DNA of 8,157 bases from a bacterium (GTDB lineage Bacteria > Verrucomicrobiota > Verrucomicrobiae > Opitutales > Opitutaceae): NCBI GenBank assembly GCA_021780625.1, contig JAJXYI010000288.1, forward strand, positions 1 through 8,157, written 5' to 3'. Positions 1-6,041 of the stretch are shown here, piece by piece. Each line of letters starts with the position of its first letter. Positions within the stretch are counted from its first letter, which is position 1. Below the pieces are notes generated by a model. The model had not been told where the DNA came from, did no database searches, and saw only the letters and a list, made by a program, of their open reading frames with translations. The translations under genes were made by a program, and so were the position numbers.

Positions 1-1
1 C

Positions 2-748
2 GGATTCCGCGCGTTGATCGTCGACGACATGAGCTACAACCTCGACCTGCTCGAGTTTCTGCTCCGCGACTGGGATATCGACGTCGTGCGCGCGGTCGAC
101 GGCCCGTCCGCCCTCGAGGCGCTCCTGGGCCAGCGCTTCGACGTCGTCTTCCTCGACCTAGAACTCCCCGGCTTCGGCGGCATGGAGCTGATCGCGCGCT
201 TCCGGTCCCGCTCCCGCCAGGCCGACGACCCATGGTTCGTCGCCACGACAGCCTACGCCACCCACGAGGTACGCGAACGCTGCCAGGCCGCAGGCTTTTC
301 GGCGTTCATCACCAAGCCTGTCTCCCAGGAATCGATCCACGCCGCCATCGCCGACCTCGGCTCCGCGATGCTCGCCACCAACTCGATCCGCATGTCCCGC
401 CCGCCCAAGGCCCAGACCCCTCTGGCTACGATGGCGGCCGGTAATCCAGAGCGGCTCCGGGAGCTCATCCACAAATTCATCAGCGACCTCGACGCGGAGA
501 TGGACGGTTACTCCGAACAGGCCAGGGCAGGAGACTTCGCCAAGGCCCGCCACCATGCGCACCGCCTCCGGTCCCACGCCGCCCTCGTCGCTTCGCAGTC
601 GCTGGCATCCGCCGCCGCCGATGCCCAGGAAGCCGCCGAGTCCGGCGACTCCGAACTCCTCATTCAACTCGACGCCCAGCTGCTCGACATCGTTGAGAAA
701 CTCAGGGAACAGTTGATCCGGGAGGCCGGACCAGATTCATCCGCGTGA
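2..748 (+). CDS. C-terminal part of a hybrid histidine kinase or phosphorelay protein (REC-HPt), 5' truncated by the window
   Basis: The reading frame is open from the first bases, so the gene almost certainly starts upstream; the TTG at 14 sits inside the first beta strand of the receiver and is not a believable start. Counting from the codon at base 2, residues about 3-120 form a receiver domain: acidic pair D8-D9, phosphoacceptor D52 in FLDLELPG, switch threonine around T83, and K105 in the TKP motif. After a Pro-rich linker (about 130-142) comes a helical HPt domain (about 142-235) with phosphotransfer histidine H187 in AHRLRSHAA, matching the family HxLK-like pattern. In known multi-step phosphorelays this arrangement follows a sensor and kinase core and passes phosphate from REC Asp to HPt His and on to a separate response regulator. 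Kinase and sensor parts are not visible. A free-standing REC-HPt protein is the alternative. The 3' end overlaps the converging response regulator gene by 47 bases. Confidence 0.88.
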   Translation, partial: GFRALIVDDMSYNLDLLEFLLRDWDIDVVRAVDGPSALEALLGQRFDVVFLDLELPGFGGMELIARFRSRSRQADDPWFVATTAYATHEVRERCQAAGFSAFITKPVSQESIHAAIADLGSAMLATNSIRMSRPPKAQTPLATMAAGNPERLRELIHKFISDLDAEMDGYSEQARAGDFAKARHHAHRLRSHAALVASQSLASAAADAQEAAESGDSELLIQLDAQLLDIVEKLREQLIREAGPDSSA

Positions 749-1367
749 TGCCCTTGCCCAGCGCGTAGCGGATCAGGTCCCGCGTGCTGTGCAGGCGCAG
801 GCGCGAGAGGATCCGCTTCCGGTGCCACTGGATCGTCGAGGCGCTCAGGGTCGTGCGGCGCGCCACCTCGAGGTCCGAAAGGCCGGATCCGATCAGGCAC
901 AGGATCTCAATTTCGCGCTCGGTGAAAATCTTGGTGAACGCCCGCGGGTCCTCGCGGATCGCCCGCTTCACGCGAGACACCGCCTCCGTGAAGAACAGCC
1001 GCCCCCCCGCCACCGCGGCGATCGCCTCGCGCAGCACGTCCGCGCTCTGGTCGTTCTTGTCCACGAAGCCGTGGACGCCCGACGAAAGGATCCGCGAGAT
1101 CGTGTATTCATCGCAATGCGAGGAAAGCGCCAGGATCTTGGCCTCCGGCCTGACCTGAAGCGCGTGCTCGGCGATCTCGAAACCGTCGCCATCGGGCAGG
1201 TTCAGATCCAGGATCAACAGGTCGATCGGCTTCGAATCAATCAACTCCCGCGCCGCCGCCGCATCCCCGGCCTCGCCTATGATGCGATACCCCTTTTCCC
1301 GGGACGTAAGTTCCTTCAGGAAATCCCGAAACATTCGGTGGTCCTCGACAATGGCCAGATTAACCAT
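702..1367 (-). CDS. NarL/FixJ-family response regulator (REC plus LuxR-type HTH)
   Basis: This 221-residue protein has the usual length for its family. Receiver domain, about residues 1-120: E8-D9, phosphoacceptor D54 in LILDLNLPDGDG, S82 at the switch position, K104 in DK. LuxR-type helix-turn-helix, about 147-205, with FTEREIEILCLIGSGLSDLEVA followed by the recognition helix region STIQWHRKRILSRL. It is therefore a phosphorylation-controlled DNA-binding regulator; target genes cannot be read from the sequence. The ATG at 1365-1367 is chosen because MVNLAIVEDH begins the receiver directly. The frame stays open to 1481, but the extra 38 residues lie over the end of the upstream amidohydrolase gene and look random. 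No Shine-Dalgarno precedes the ATG. Only 11 bases separate it from the amidohydrolase stop, so co-transcription with hisG and aguB is likely. About ten residues follow the HTH domain and overlap the converging kinase gene. Confidence 0.92.
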   Translation of the reverse strand: MVNLAIVEDHRMFRDFLKELTSREKGYRIIGEAGDAAAARELIDSKPIDLLILDLNLPDGDGFEIAEHALQVRPEAKILALSSHCDEYTISRILSSGVHGFVDKNDQSADVLREAIAAVAGGRLFFTEAVSRVKRAIREDPRAFTKIFTEREIEILCLIGSGLSDLEVARRTTLSASTIQWHRKRILSRLRLHSTRDLIRYALGKGITRMNLVRPPGSTVP

Positions 1368-1378
1368 GGTCGGAAGTC

Positions 1379-2254
1379 TCAGACGAGGTAACGGCGGGTT
1401 AGATCTCCAAACATGTCGATTCGACGGTCGCGAAGGAAAGGCCAGTGGGTGCGGGTATGGTCTATTGCAGACAAATCGCATTCAGCAAGAAGCGCCTCCT
1501 CAGTGTCAACGCCAGCCTTTGCGATTATCTCACCCATCGTTCCCGCAACGAAACTCTGTCCCCAGAAGCGCAGGCCGTCTCCGCCCGCCGGACATTCATG
1601 GCCGATGCGGTTGATCGCCGCGACGTAGCAGCCGTTGGCAACCGCATGGGAACGCTGGATCGTCTCCCAGGCGCCGTGCTGCTTCGCACCGAGCTCCGGC
1701 CCCTCGGACGGATGCCAGCCGATCGCGGTCGGATAAAACAGGATCTCCGCGCCGCCCAGCGCCGCGAGGCGCGCCGCCTCCGGATACCACTGATCCCAGC
1801 AGATCAGCACGGCGATACGGCCGTGCCGCGTCTGCCAGGTCCGGAAACCCAGGTCGCCGGGCGCAAAATAGAATTTCTCGTAGAAGAGCGGATCGTCCGG
1901 GATGTGCATCTTGCGGTAGATCCCCAGCAGGGATCCGTCCGCATCGATCACCGCGGCGGTGTTGTGATAAAGTCCCTTGGCCCGCCGTTCGAACAACGAG
2001 GCGATCACGACCACCTTGCGCCGCTTCGCGAACGCGCACCAGTCGGCGGTGCTCCTCCCCGGGATCTCCTCCGCCAAAGCGAAGGCTCCGTAGTCTTCAC
2101 TCTGGCAGAAGTATTCCGACCGGTAGAGCTCCTGAGTGCACAGGATGCGCGCGCCGGCCTTGGCCGCGCGCTCAGCCATCGCAAGCGCCTTGCGGTGGTT
2201 GGCCGCCACGTCCGCCGTGCAGGCGTGCTGAAGGAGTCCGATCGTGGTCTTCAT
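1379..2254 (-). CDS. aguB: Carbon-nitrogen hydrolase, probable N-carbamoylputrescine amidase
   Basis: This 291-residue member of the nitrilase superfamily has the expected length. The Glu-Lys-Cys catalytic triad is visible: E42 in CTQELY, K115 in YRKMHIPDD, C152 in LICWDQWYPEAAR. The segments ELYRSEYFCQ, KMHIPDDP.FYEKFYF and the late GQSFVAGTMGEI and THWPFLRDRRID are characteristic of the AguB type, which hydrolyses N-carbamoylputrescine to putrescine, CO2 and ammonia in the agmatine route of polyamine synthesis. No signal peptide is seen, so it should be cytoplasmic. The partner agmatine deiminase (aguA) is not in the window. The gene lies 28 bases after hisG and 11 bases before a response regulator, all on the minus strand, suggesting one transcript. 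ATG at 2254 gives the normal N-terminus KTTIGLLQH. The only G-rich segment before it is the 3' arm of a hairpin at 2262-2277. A different linear-amide substrate is possible but less likely. Confidence 0.9.
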   Translation of the reverse strand: MKTTIGLLQHACTADVAANHRKALAMAERAAKAGARILCTQELYRSEYFCQSEDYGAFALAEEIPGRSTADWCAFAKRRKVVVIASLFERRAKGLYHNTAAVIDADGSLLGIYRKMHIPDDPLFYEKFYFAPGDLGFRTWQTRHGRIAVLICWDQWYPEAARLAALGGAEILFYPTAIGWHPSEGPELGAKQHGAWETIQRSHAVANGCYVAAINRIGHECPAGGDGLRFWGQSFVAGTMGEIIAKAGVDTEEALLAECDLSAIDHTRTHWPFLRDRRIDMFGDLTRRYLV

Positions 2255-2261
2255 GGCACCG

Positions 2262-2277
2262 CCCCGGCCAACCGGGG
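2262..2277 (-). promoter_or_regulatory. Intercistronic GC hairpin covering the possible ribosome-binding segment of aguB
   Basis: A perfect 6-base inverted repeat, CCCCGG and CCGGGG with a 4-base loop, sits in the 28-base gap between the hisG stop and the aguB ATG. Read on the minus strand, the 3' arm CCGGGG ends 7 bases before the ATG and is the only G-rich stretch near it, so pairing would hide it. There is no following T run, so an intrinsic terminator is unlikely. A regulatory role is inference. Confidence 0.4.
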
Positions 2278-2282
2278 GAAGA

Positions 2283-3182
2283 TCAGTAGATCACCTTGTT
2301 GAGGGGATACTCGACGATGCCCTCGGCTCCCAGCGCCTTGAGCTGCGGCACGATCTCACGCACCACGCGCTCGTCGGTGATCGTCTCGAGGGCCACCCAC
2401 TCGGTGTTCGAGAGCGGGGAGATCGTCGGGTTGCGCAGCGCGGGCAGCGTCTTGACCATCGCATCCAGGGAGGCCTTGGGAATGTTCATCTTGAGCCCGA
2501 CCTTGCTGCCGGCCTCGAGCGCGCCCTGGAGCATCATGGCGATCGTCTCGATCTTCCGACGCTTCGCCGGATTCGCCCAGCTGTCCTTGTTCGCGATGAG
2601 CTTCGTGTTCGTCTCGAGCAGGGTATCGACGATGCGGAGTTTGTTGGCCTTCAGCGAACTGCCGGTCTCCGTGATGTCGACGATCGCATCGACGAGATCG
2701 GGAACCTTCACCTCCGTCGCCCCCCAGGAGAACTCCACTTCGACGGGAATCTTCTTTTCCTCGAAATAGCGCTTCACCGTGCCGACGAGCTCCGTCGCCA
2801 CACGTTTCCCGGCGAGTTGCTCGGGCTTCGTGATCGCCGAGGCCTCCGGCACGCACAGCACCCAGCGCGACTTCTGCACCGAAGCCTTGCTGTAGATCAG
2901 GTCGCACACTTCGACGACGTCCGACTCGTTCTCGCGGATCCAGTCGAACCCCGTCAGGCCGCAATCGAAAAACCCATGTTCGACGTAACGCGAAACCTCC
3001 TGGGCGCGCACGAACCGGCCATCCAGTTCCGGATCGTCGATCGACGGCTTGTAGGAACGCGAACTGGTCGTGATCTTCCAGCCCGCTTTCGCAAACAGGT
3101 TCTTGGTGGATTCCTCGAGACTGCCCTTGGGCAGGCCGAGCATCAGGAGAGGTTTGCTGTCGCTCACGCCTCGAAGGCACAC
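2283..3182 (-). CDS. hisG: ATP phosphoribosyltransferase, long form (histidine biosynthesis step 1)
   Basis: HisG condenses ATP with PRPP to phosphoribosyl-ATP, the first and feedback-controlled step of histidine synthesis. The N-terminus shows [15 protein letters not shown] (about residues 12-26). The signature region is at about 147-178: [31 protein letters not shown], read as a short run of conserved Gly, Asp, Thr and Ser around the PRPP site. At 299 residues it is the long form, with an extra C-terminal part (about 218-299) in the place of the ACT-like histidine-sensing domain, so no HisZ partner is expected. It is cytoplasmic and probably hexameric, as known for the family. The GTG at 3182 is preferred because GAGGGG stands 5 bases before it. 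A second in-frame GTG at 3167 would give 294 residues starting at SDSKPLL, matching the usual N-terminus more closely but with poor ribosome-binding spacing. No other his gene is present. It heads the group hisG-aguB-response regulator. Confidence 0.95.
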   Translation of the reverse strand: MCLRGVSDSKPLLMLGLPKGSLEESTKNLFAKAGWKITTSSRSYKPSIDDPELDGRFVRAQEVSRYVEHGFFDCGLTGFDWIRENESDVVEVCDLIYSKASVQKSRWVLCVPEASAITKPEQLAGKRVATELVGTVKRYFEEKKIPVEVEFSWGATEVKVPDLVDAIVDITETGSSLKANKLRIVDTLLETNTKLIANKDSWANPAKRRKIETIAMMLQGALEAGSKVGLKMNIPKASLDAMVKTLPALRNPTISPLSNTEWVALETITDERVVREIVPQLKALGAEGIVEYPLNKVIY

Positions 3183-3187
3183 GCGCG

Positions 3188-3193
3188 CCCCTC
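3188..3193 (-). promoter_or_regulatory. Shine-Dalgarno sequence of hisG
   Basis: GAGGGG on the minus strand ends 5 bases before the GTG at 3180-3182. It is the only good Shine-Dalgarno match found in front of any start in this window, and it decides for the upstream of two GTG codons. Confidence 0.5.
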
Positions 3194-3249
3194 GCGCTTC
3201 AAGCCCATTTTCCTATGTGACGATTCAGTAAATGAGCACCCTTCTACGC

Positions 3250-3276
3250 TCGACAGCAGTCATTCAATTGTAAAAA
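3250..3276 (+). promoter_or_regulatory. Weak candidate promoter for the OmpR-type regulator
   Basis: TCGACA (3250-3255, five of six matches to the -35 consensus) is followed after only 15 bases by TAAAAA (3271-3276). The spacing is short and the -10 element poor, so this is a suggestion based on position in the divergent spacer, about 26 bases before the ATG. Confidence 0.2.
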
Positions 3277-3302
3277 TCCGCCAGCACCGCCCCGCCACCC
3301 GC

Positions 3303-4037
3303 ATGACCAGCGACGCCAAACCCCTTATTGTGATCGTAGAGGACGAGAACGCCCTGGCCCAGGTTGTCTCGACCCACCTGGACGGGGCCGGCATGCAGAC
3401 CCAGATCTGCAATCGCGCCGCCCACGCATTCCGGTTTCTCGAACGAAACTTCGCCAACCTCGTCCTGCTCGATCTCAACCTGCCCGACCAATCCGGCTTC
3501 GCGCTGCTGGAAGACCTCCAAAAGGCAGGAATCGAGGTGCCGATCATTTTCCTGACCGGCAACGCCCACGAGCTTTCCAAGATCAAGGGGCTCGAGATGG
3601 GCGCCGACGATTACATCACCAAGCCCTTCAGCTACGCAGAGCTCGTGGCACGCATTCGAGCCGTCCTGCGCCGGACCGAGACGCACCGCGACACTCACGT
3701 CACGCGCAACGCAAGCCTCGCCGACGCTCCGTTCGATTTCGACGGGGCATCCGTCGTGCCGCAGCGCCTGGAGATCCAGTTCCCCGATGGCGTCACCGAG
3801 GCGATCGGCCGCAAGGAGCTCGGCATCCTCGCCTTCCTCGCGACCGCCCCCGGCACCGTGGTGACCCGGAAGGCGCTCATCCACTCGGTGTGGGGCCAGC
3901 ATGCCGACGTGAAGAGCCGCTCGCTCGACCAGTACATCGTAAAGATTCGCGACCTTTTTCAAAAGCACGGCATCGAGCTCGACGGCTTCAAGACCGTGCA
4001 CGGCGTCGGCTACATCTACGAGCCGAAGGCCAGGTAG
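3303..4037 (+). CDS. OmpR/PhoB-family response regulator (REC plus winged-helix DNA-binding domain)
   Basis: This 244-residue protein is slightly longer than the typical 220-235 of the family because of a linker at about 126-145. Receiver domain, about 7-122: E13-D14, phosphoacceptor D57 in LVLLDLNLPDQSG, T85 in IIFLTG, and K107 in ADDYITKPFSYAELVARI. The winged helix lies at about 150-241, with the recognition region KSRSLDQYIVKIRDLF and the closing wing TVHGVGYIYEP, both typical of the OmpR class. It should bind DNA as a dimer after phosphorylation. ATG at 3303 is chosen because the receiver begins there (AKPLIVIVEDE). The open frame extends to 2244 but is antisense to hisG there. There is no cognate kinase beside it. 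No Shine-Dalgarno is visible; the leader is C-rich. It is divergent from hisG and converges on the dehydrogenase gene. Confidence 0.94.
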   Translation: MTSDAKPLIVIVEDENALAQVVSTHLDGAGMQTQICNRAAHAFRFLERNFANLVLLDLNLPDQSGFALLEDLQKAGIEVPIIFLTGNAHELSKIKGLEMGADDYITKPFSYAELVARIRAVLRRTETHRDTHVTRNASLADAPFDFDGASVVPQRLEIQFPDGVTEAIGRKELGILAFLATAPGTVVTRKALIHSVWGQHADVKSRSLDQYIVKIRDLFQKHGIELDGFKTVHGVGYIYEPKAR

Positions 4038-4048
4038 TCCGCCTCGGC
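4022..4048. terminator. Imperfect hairpin at the convergent gene junction, possible weak terminator
   Basis: GCCGA-A-GGC at 4022-4030 can pair with GCCTCGGC at 4041-4048 (8 base pairs, one bulged A, 10-base loop). It spans the stop codon of the OmpR-type regulator. It lacks a T run on either strand, so it is only a tentative 3'-end structure between two converging genes. Confidence 0.22.
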
Positions 4049-4061
4049 GCGGCGCGGCGAC

Positions 4062-4745
4062 TCAATCGTCCGCTCCGACGGTCAGGGACCGGCCGTTGTG
4101 CTGGCGCCCCAGTCCGAGGATGAACGGTGCGGCGCGCAGCGCCCACTCGGCGGGCGAGGGATGCGAGGCGGCGCCTTCCGGCCAGCACCGGCGGAGCATG
4201 TCGGTGTTGATCACGCCGGGATTCAGCGGCACGGCCGCCAACCCCTCGGGCAGCTCCTCCGCGAGGGCCTTCGTCAGCCCCTCGATCGCGTACTTCGAGG
4301 CACAATACGGCGCCACATTGGCGTCCACCGAACGGCCCCAACCCGAACTGAGATTGACCACCACGCCGCGGCCCGCGTCGATCATCGACGGGAGGAAGGC
4401 CCGGATCACGTTCGCCACGCCCTTCACGTTCACGTCGATCAGCTTCGAGAACTCCTGGGCCGGCACCTTCCACAACGGGGCCGGCTCGTTCATGAGAGCG
4501 GCGTTGTTGATCAGGATGTCGGGCGCGCCGTGGATGCCGGTGATGCGCTCCGCCCAGATTTCCACCTTCACGGCCTCGGTCACGTCGACCGCGTCGAAAC
4601 TGTGCGGCTCGGGATGCGAGAACCGCAGGTCGAATATCTCCGACCCGCTGCGACCGCAGCCGATCACGGTGTGACCGTTTGCAATGTACCAATCGGCCAG
4701 CGCCCGGCCGAGTCCGCGTGTGACGCCCGTAATGACGATTTTCAT
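4062..4745 (-). CDS. Short-chain dehydrogenase/reductase (SDR), classical type, substrate unknown
   Basis: The protein has 227 residues, a little under the 250 usual for classical SDRs. The Rossmann cofactor motif TGVTRGLG is at 6-13, immediately after the first strand MKIVI. The NNAAL strand is at 80-84. The catalytic tetrad is complete: N106 in IDVNVKG, S134 in NLSSGWG, Y147 and K151 in YCASKYAIEG. PGVINTDM at 176-183 is the usual segment after the active site. R28-R32 region residues (CGRSG) after the second strand hint at NADP preference, which is uncertain. It should be a soluble oxidoreductase; neighbours give no clue to the substrate. ATG at 4745 is chosen because it starts the first strand; a longer frame to 4793 adds residues with no family resemblance. 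No Shine-Dalgarno; the leader carries a CU-rich motif shared with exbD. It is transcribed in the same direction as exbBD, 100 bases downstream. Confidence 0.92.
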   Translation of the reverse strand: MKIVITGVTRGLGRALADWYIANGHTVIGCGRSGSEIFDLRFSHPEPHSFDAVDVTEAVKVEIWAERITGIHGAPDILINNAALMNEPAPLWKVPAQEFSKLIDVNVKGVANVIRAFLPSMIDAGRGVVVNLSSGWGRSVDANVAPYCASKYAIEGLTKALAEELPEGLAAVPLNPGVINTDMLRRCWPEGAASHPSPAEWALRAAPFILGLGRQHNGRSLTVGADD

Positions 4746-4756
4746 CTGGATGAGGA
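4746..4756 (-). promoter_or_regulatory. CU-rich leader motif directly before the SDR start
   Basis: On the minus strand TCCTCATCCAG ends immediately before the ATG. The same 11 bases stand before exbD, and the core CTCATCC also precedes leuD. There is no purine-rich ribosome-binding site here. A role in ribosome recruitment is inference. Confidence 0.3.
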
Positions 4757-4764
4757 GGATGGGC

Positions 4765-4793
4765 TGTCTATGCGCCGCCAATCGGCCCGACAA
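4765..4793 (-). promoter_or_regulatory. Weak candidate promoter for the SDR gene
   Basis: On the minus strand TTGTCG (4788-4793) and TAGACA (4765-4770) are separated by 17 bases, in the 100-base spacer after exbD. Matches to consensus are 4 of 6 and 3 of 6, so it is only a guess. The rest of the spacer (4746-4845) shows no gene and no clear exbD terminator; read-through from exbBD is an alternative. Confidence 0.18.
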
Positions 4794-4845
4794 CTCAACT
4801 TAAAATTTCCCTCCAGCGCGCGAACGGAGCCGGGAAAGGCGTCCG

Positions 4846-5247
4846 CTATTTGCTGCTGTCCAGATGGAGCTTGTTCAGACCGTTCTTCCGGCACGCATCC
4901 ATCACGAAGGTGACGTTGTCGAACTGGGTCTTCTTGTCGGCGCGGATCAGGACCGGAAGATCACGGGTCACCGCGCTCACCCGCTGCAGCAGGTAGACGA
5001 GCTGCTGTTTAGTCGCGATCTTGCCGTTGAACGAAATCTCACCGTGCTGGTCGATCGCGATGGTGATGTTGCCCTTGAACTCATTCTTGCCGGCCGTCTC
5101 GATCTTCGGGAGCGAGATGTTCAGCGTCGTCGCGGATTTGAACTGCATCGTGACGAACGCGAAGAAGATCAGCATCACGAGCACGTCGATCAGAGGCAGG
5201 AGGTTCATTTCCCGCTTCTTTCGGCGAGGTTGGTAGAGACCACTCAT
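4846..5247 (-). CDS. exbD: ExbD/TolR-family biopolymer transport protein
   Basis: The 133-residue protein matches the family's length and layout: a short basic cytoplasmic N-terminus (residues 1-14, QPRRKKREMN), a single membrane segment (about 16-34, LLPLIDVLVMLIFFAFVTM) with the conserved proton-path aspartate at D21, and a periplasmic domain (about 40-133). The periplasmic part shows the family strands ITIAIDQHGEISFNGK and PVLIRADKKTQFDNVTFVMDACRKNGL. With ExbB it uses the proton gradient to drive an inner-membrane motor, commonly energising TonB-dependent outer-membrane transport or Tol-Pal function. No tonB, tolA or receptor gene is in the window, so the partner is unknown. It follows exbB after 39 bases on the same strand. 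The ATG at 5247 lacks a Shine-Dalgarno and has a CU-rich leader. Confidence 0.93.
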   Translation of the reverse strand: MSGLYQPRRKKREMNLLPLIDVLVMLIFFAFVTMQFKSATTLNISLPKIETAGKNEFKGNITIAIDQHGEISFNGKIATKQQLVYLLQRVSAVTRDLPVLIRADKKTQFDNVTFVMDACRKNGLNKLHLDSSK

Positions 5248-5248
5248 G

Positions 5249-5259
5249 CTGGATGAGGA
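5249..5259 (-). promoter_or_regulatory. CU-rich leader motif before exbD
   Basis: TCCTCATCCAG on the minus strand lies one base before the exbD ATG, identical over 11 bases to the leader of the SDR gene at 4746-4756. No Shine-Dalgarno is present between exbB and exbD. Confidence 0.3.
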
Positions 5260-5286
5260 TGAATGTGTGCGAGGGGCCTGTGGGGC

Positions 5287-5883
5287 TCAGATGCCGTCGC
5301 CGGAGGCGTTTTTCGAGCCCGACCGCGCGAGAATCCTCTCCAGGAGCACGTCCAGCTGGGCCGCATACCCCTCCACCTTGCGTTGCAGGTAACCGCCACC
5401 CACCAGCGAAGGGATGGCGATGAGGAGGCCAAGGAGGGTCGCCGAAAGCGCCAGGGCGACTCCGCTCGTGAATTGCACGGGATCGGGAAGGCCGCTCTCG
5501 GCCGAAATCGCGGAAAACACGTGCAGCAGCGACCAGACCGTGCCGGTCAGACCAAGCATTGGGGCGGCTGCGTAGAGGACATCCAGATACGGGATGCCGC
5601 GCTCCATCCGGTTCACCTCGAGCCGGGCGAAGGCCTTCACGGCACCGGGATCCGTCGGATGCTTTTCCGAGAACTCGATAATGCGCGCCAGCACCGTGTG
5701 CCTGCCGCCCGTGATCGGTTTTCCGGTGACGATCGCGTCGACCAGGTCGCTCGGCATGATCGCGGTCTTGCGCAACGCATAGGTGCGCTCGACCAGGATG
5801 AACACCATGATCACCGAGCAAAGCCCGAGCGGATAGATGAGGGGGCCGGCACCCTTGATAACGTCAATGGAAGCGAGAAACAT
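5287..5883 (-). CDS. exbB: ExbB/TolQ/MotA-family proton channel protein
   Basis: The 198-residue protein fits the compact ExbB/TolQ form. Three membrane segments are visible: about 14-32 (PLIYPLGLCSVIMVFILVE), 103-125 and 141-163. The second contains the family hallmark LGLTGTVWSLL (110-120), and the third VALALSATLLGLLIAIPSLV. The large cytoplasmic stretch between segments one and two (about 33-100) contains the ARLEVNRMERGIPYLDVLYAAAPMLG region typical of the family. Together with the downstream exbD it forms the inner-membrane proton-driven motor. ATG at 5883 gives a short periplasmic N-terminus before the first helix, as expected. The leader is T/C-rich (GACTCTTTTCCT) without a Shine-Dalgarno. 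It is the first gene of its unit, preceded by a 214-base spacer. A specialised ExbB feeding a system other than TonB cannot be excluded. Confidence 0.93.
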   Translation of the reverse strand: MFLASIDVIKGAGPLIYPLGLCSVIMVFILVERTYALRKTAIMPSDLVDAIVTGKPITGGRHTVLARIIEFSEKHPTDPGAVKAFARLEVNRMERGIPYLDVLYAAAPMLGLTGTVWSLLHVFSAISAESGLPDPVQFTSGVALALSATLLGLLIAIPSLVGGGYLQRKVEGYAAQLDVLLERILARSGSKNASGDGI

Positions 5884-5903
5884 AGGAAAAGAGTCCCCCG
5901 TAA

Positions 5904-5917
5904 GACTGAGCTAAGTC
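5904..5917. promoter_or_regulatory. Operator-like near-palindrome upstream of exbB
   Basis: GACT-N-AGCT-N-AGTC is symmetric at 12 of 14 positions, lying 21 to 34 bases before the exbB ATG, where a repressor site would be expected. It overlaps the edge of a second inverted repeat at 5915-5941. No known consensus such as a Fur box is recognised. Confidence 0.3.
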
Positions 5918-5941
5918 CGAAAGGTTCAAGTTTTTTCAGAC
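5915..5941. repeat. Imperfect inverted repeat upstream of exbB
   Basis: GTCCGAAA (5915-5922) and TTTCAGAC (5934-5941) are complementary at 7 of 8 positions with an 11-base A/T-rich centre holding the possible -35 element TTGAAC of exbB. It may be a protein-binding site or chance. Confidence 0.25.
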
Positions 5942-6041
5942 GCGCCCGTCGGCAACCCAGTTACGGCCGAGGCAGTTCGGTTGATGCAAGGCGGATGCAG
6001 GCCCGAGGGCCCCTGTGAGCTGCGATCCGGCGGGAATGCAA

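Larger units (their letters stand above)
3183..3302. other. Divergent promoter spacer between hisG and the OmpR-type regulator
   Basis: These 120 non-coding bases separate two genes transcribed away from each other, so they must hold both promoters. The middle is richer in A/T than the surroundings, especially 3200-3240 and 3258-3277. A long open frame on the plus strand crosses it but shows no protein-like sequence before the regulator's own ATG. I see no convincing terminator, RNA gene or strong operator here. Confidence 0.7.

Noticed and set aside
14..16. TTG as the start of the REC-HPt gene
   Set aside because: It lies inside the first receiver strand (RALIVDD); the frame is open to the window edge, so the gene is truncated.
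1368..1481. N-terminal extension of the NarL-type regulator to 1481
   Set aside because: It overlaps the end of the aguB-like gene in another frame and the sequence is Pro/Arg-rich and unlike any receiver; MVNLAIVEDH at 1367 is the natural start.
1445..2302. Plus-strand open frame of 285 codons opposite the amidohydrolase
   Set aside because: It is a shadow frame caused by high GC; the minus-strand frame has a complete catalytic triad and family motifs.
2244..3302. Long plus-strand open frame (353 codons) running into the OmpR-type regulator, as an N-terminal extension
   Set aside because: It is antisense to hisG, has His/Arg/Leu-rich shadow composition with no domain, and crosses the divergent spacer; the receiver begins properly at 3303.
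4746..4793. Extended start for the SDR at 4793
   Set aside because: The extra 16 residues do not resemble SDR N-termini; the Rossmann strand begins directly at the ATG at 4745.
4098..4913. Plus-strand open frame of 271 codons opposite the SDR and exbD end
   Set aside because: His/Arg/Asp-rich shadow composition, no domain, and it covers two genes with clear motifs on the other strand.
6000..6011. GGCCC/GGGCC inverted repeat as a second terminator
   Set aside because: Only two bases separate the arms, too few for a normal loop, and no T run follows.
5263..6018. Plus-strand open frame of 251 codons opposite exbB
   Set aside because: Shadow frame; exbB on the other strand has three membrane segments and the family motif.
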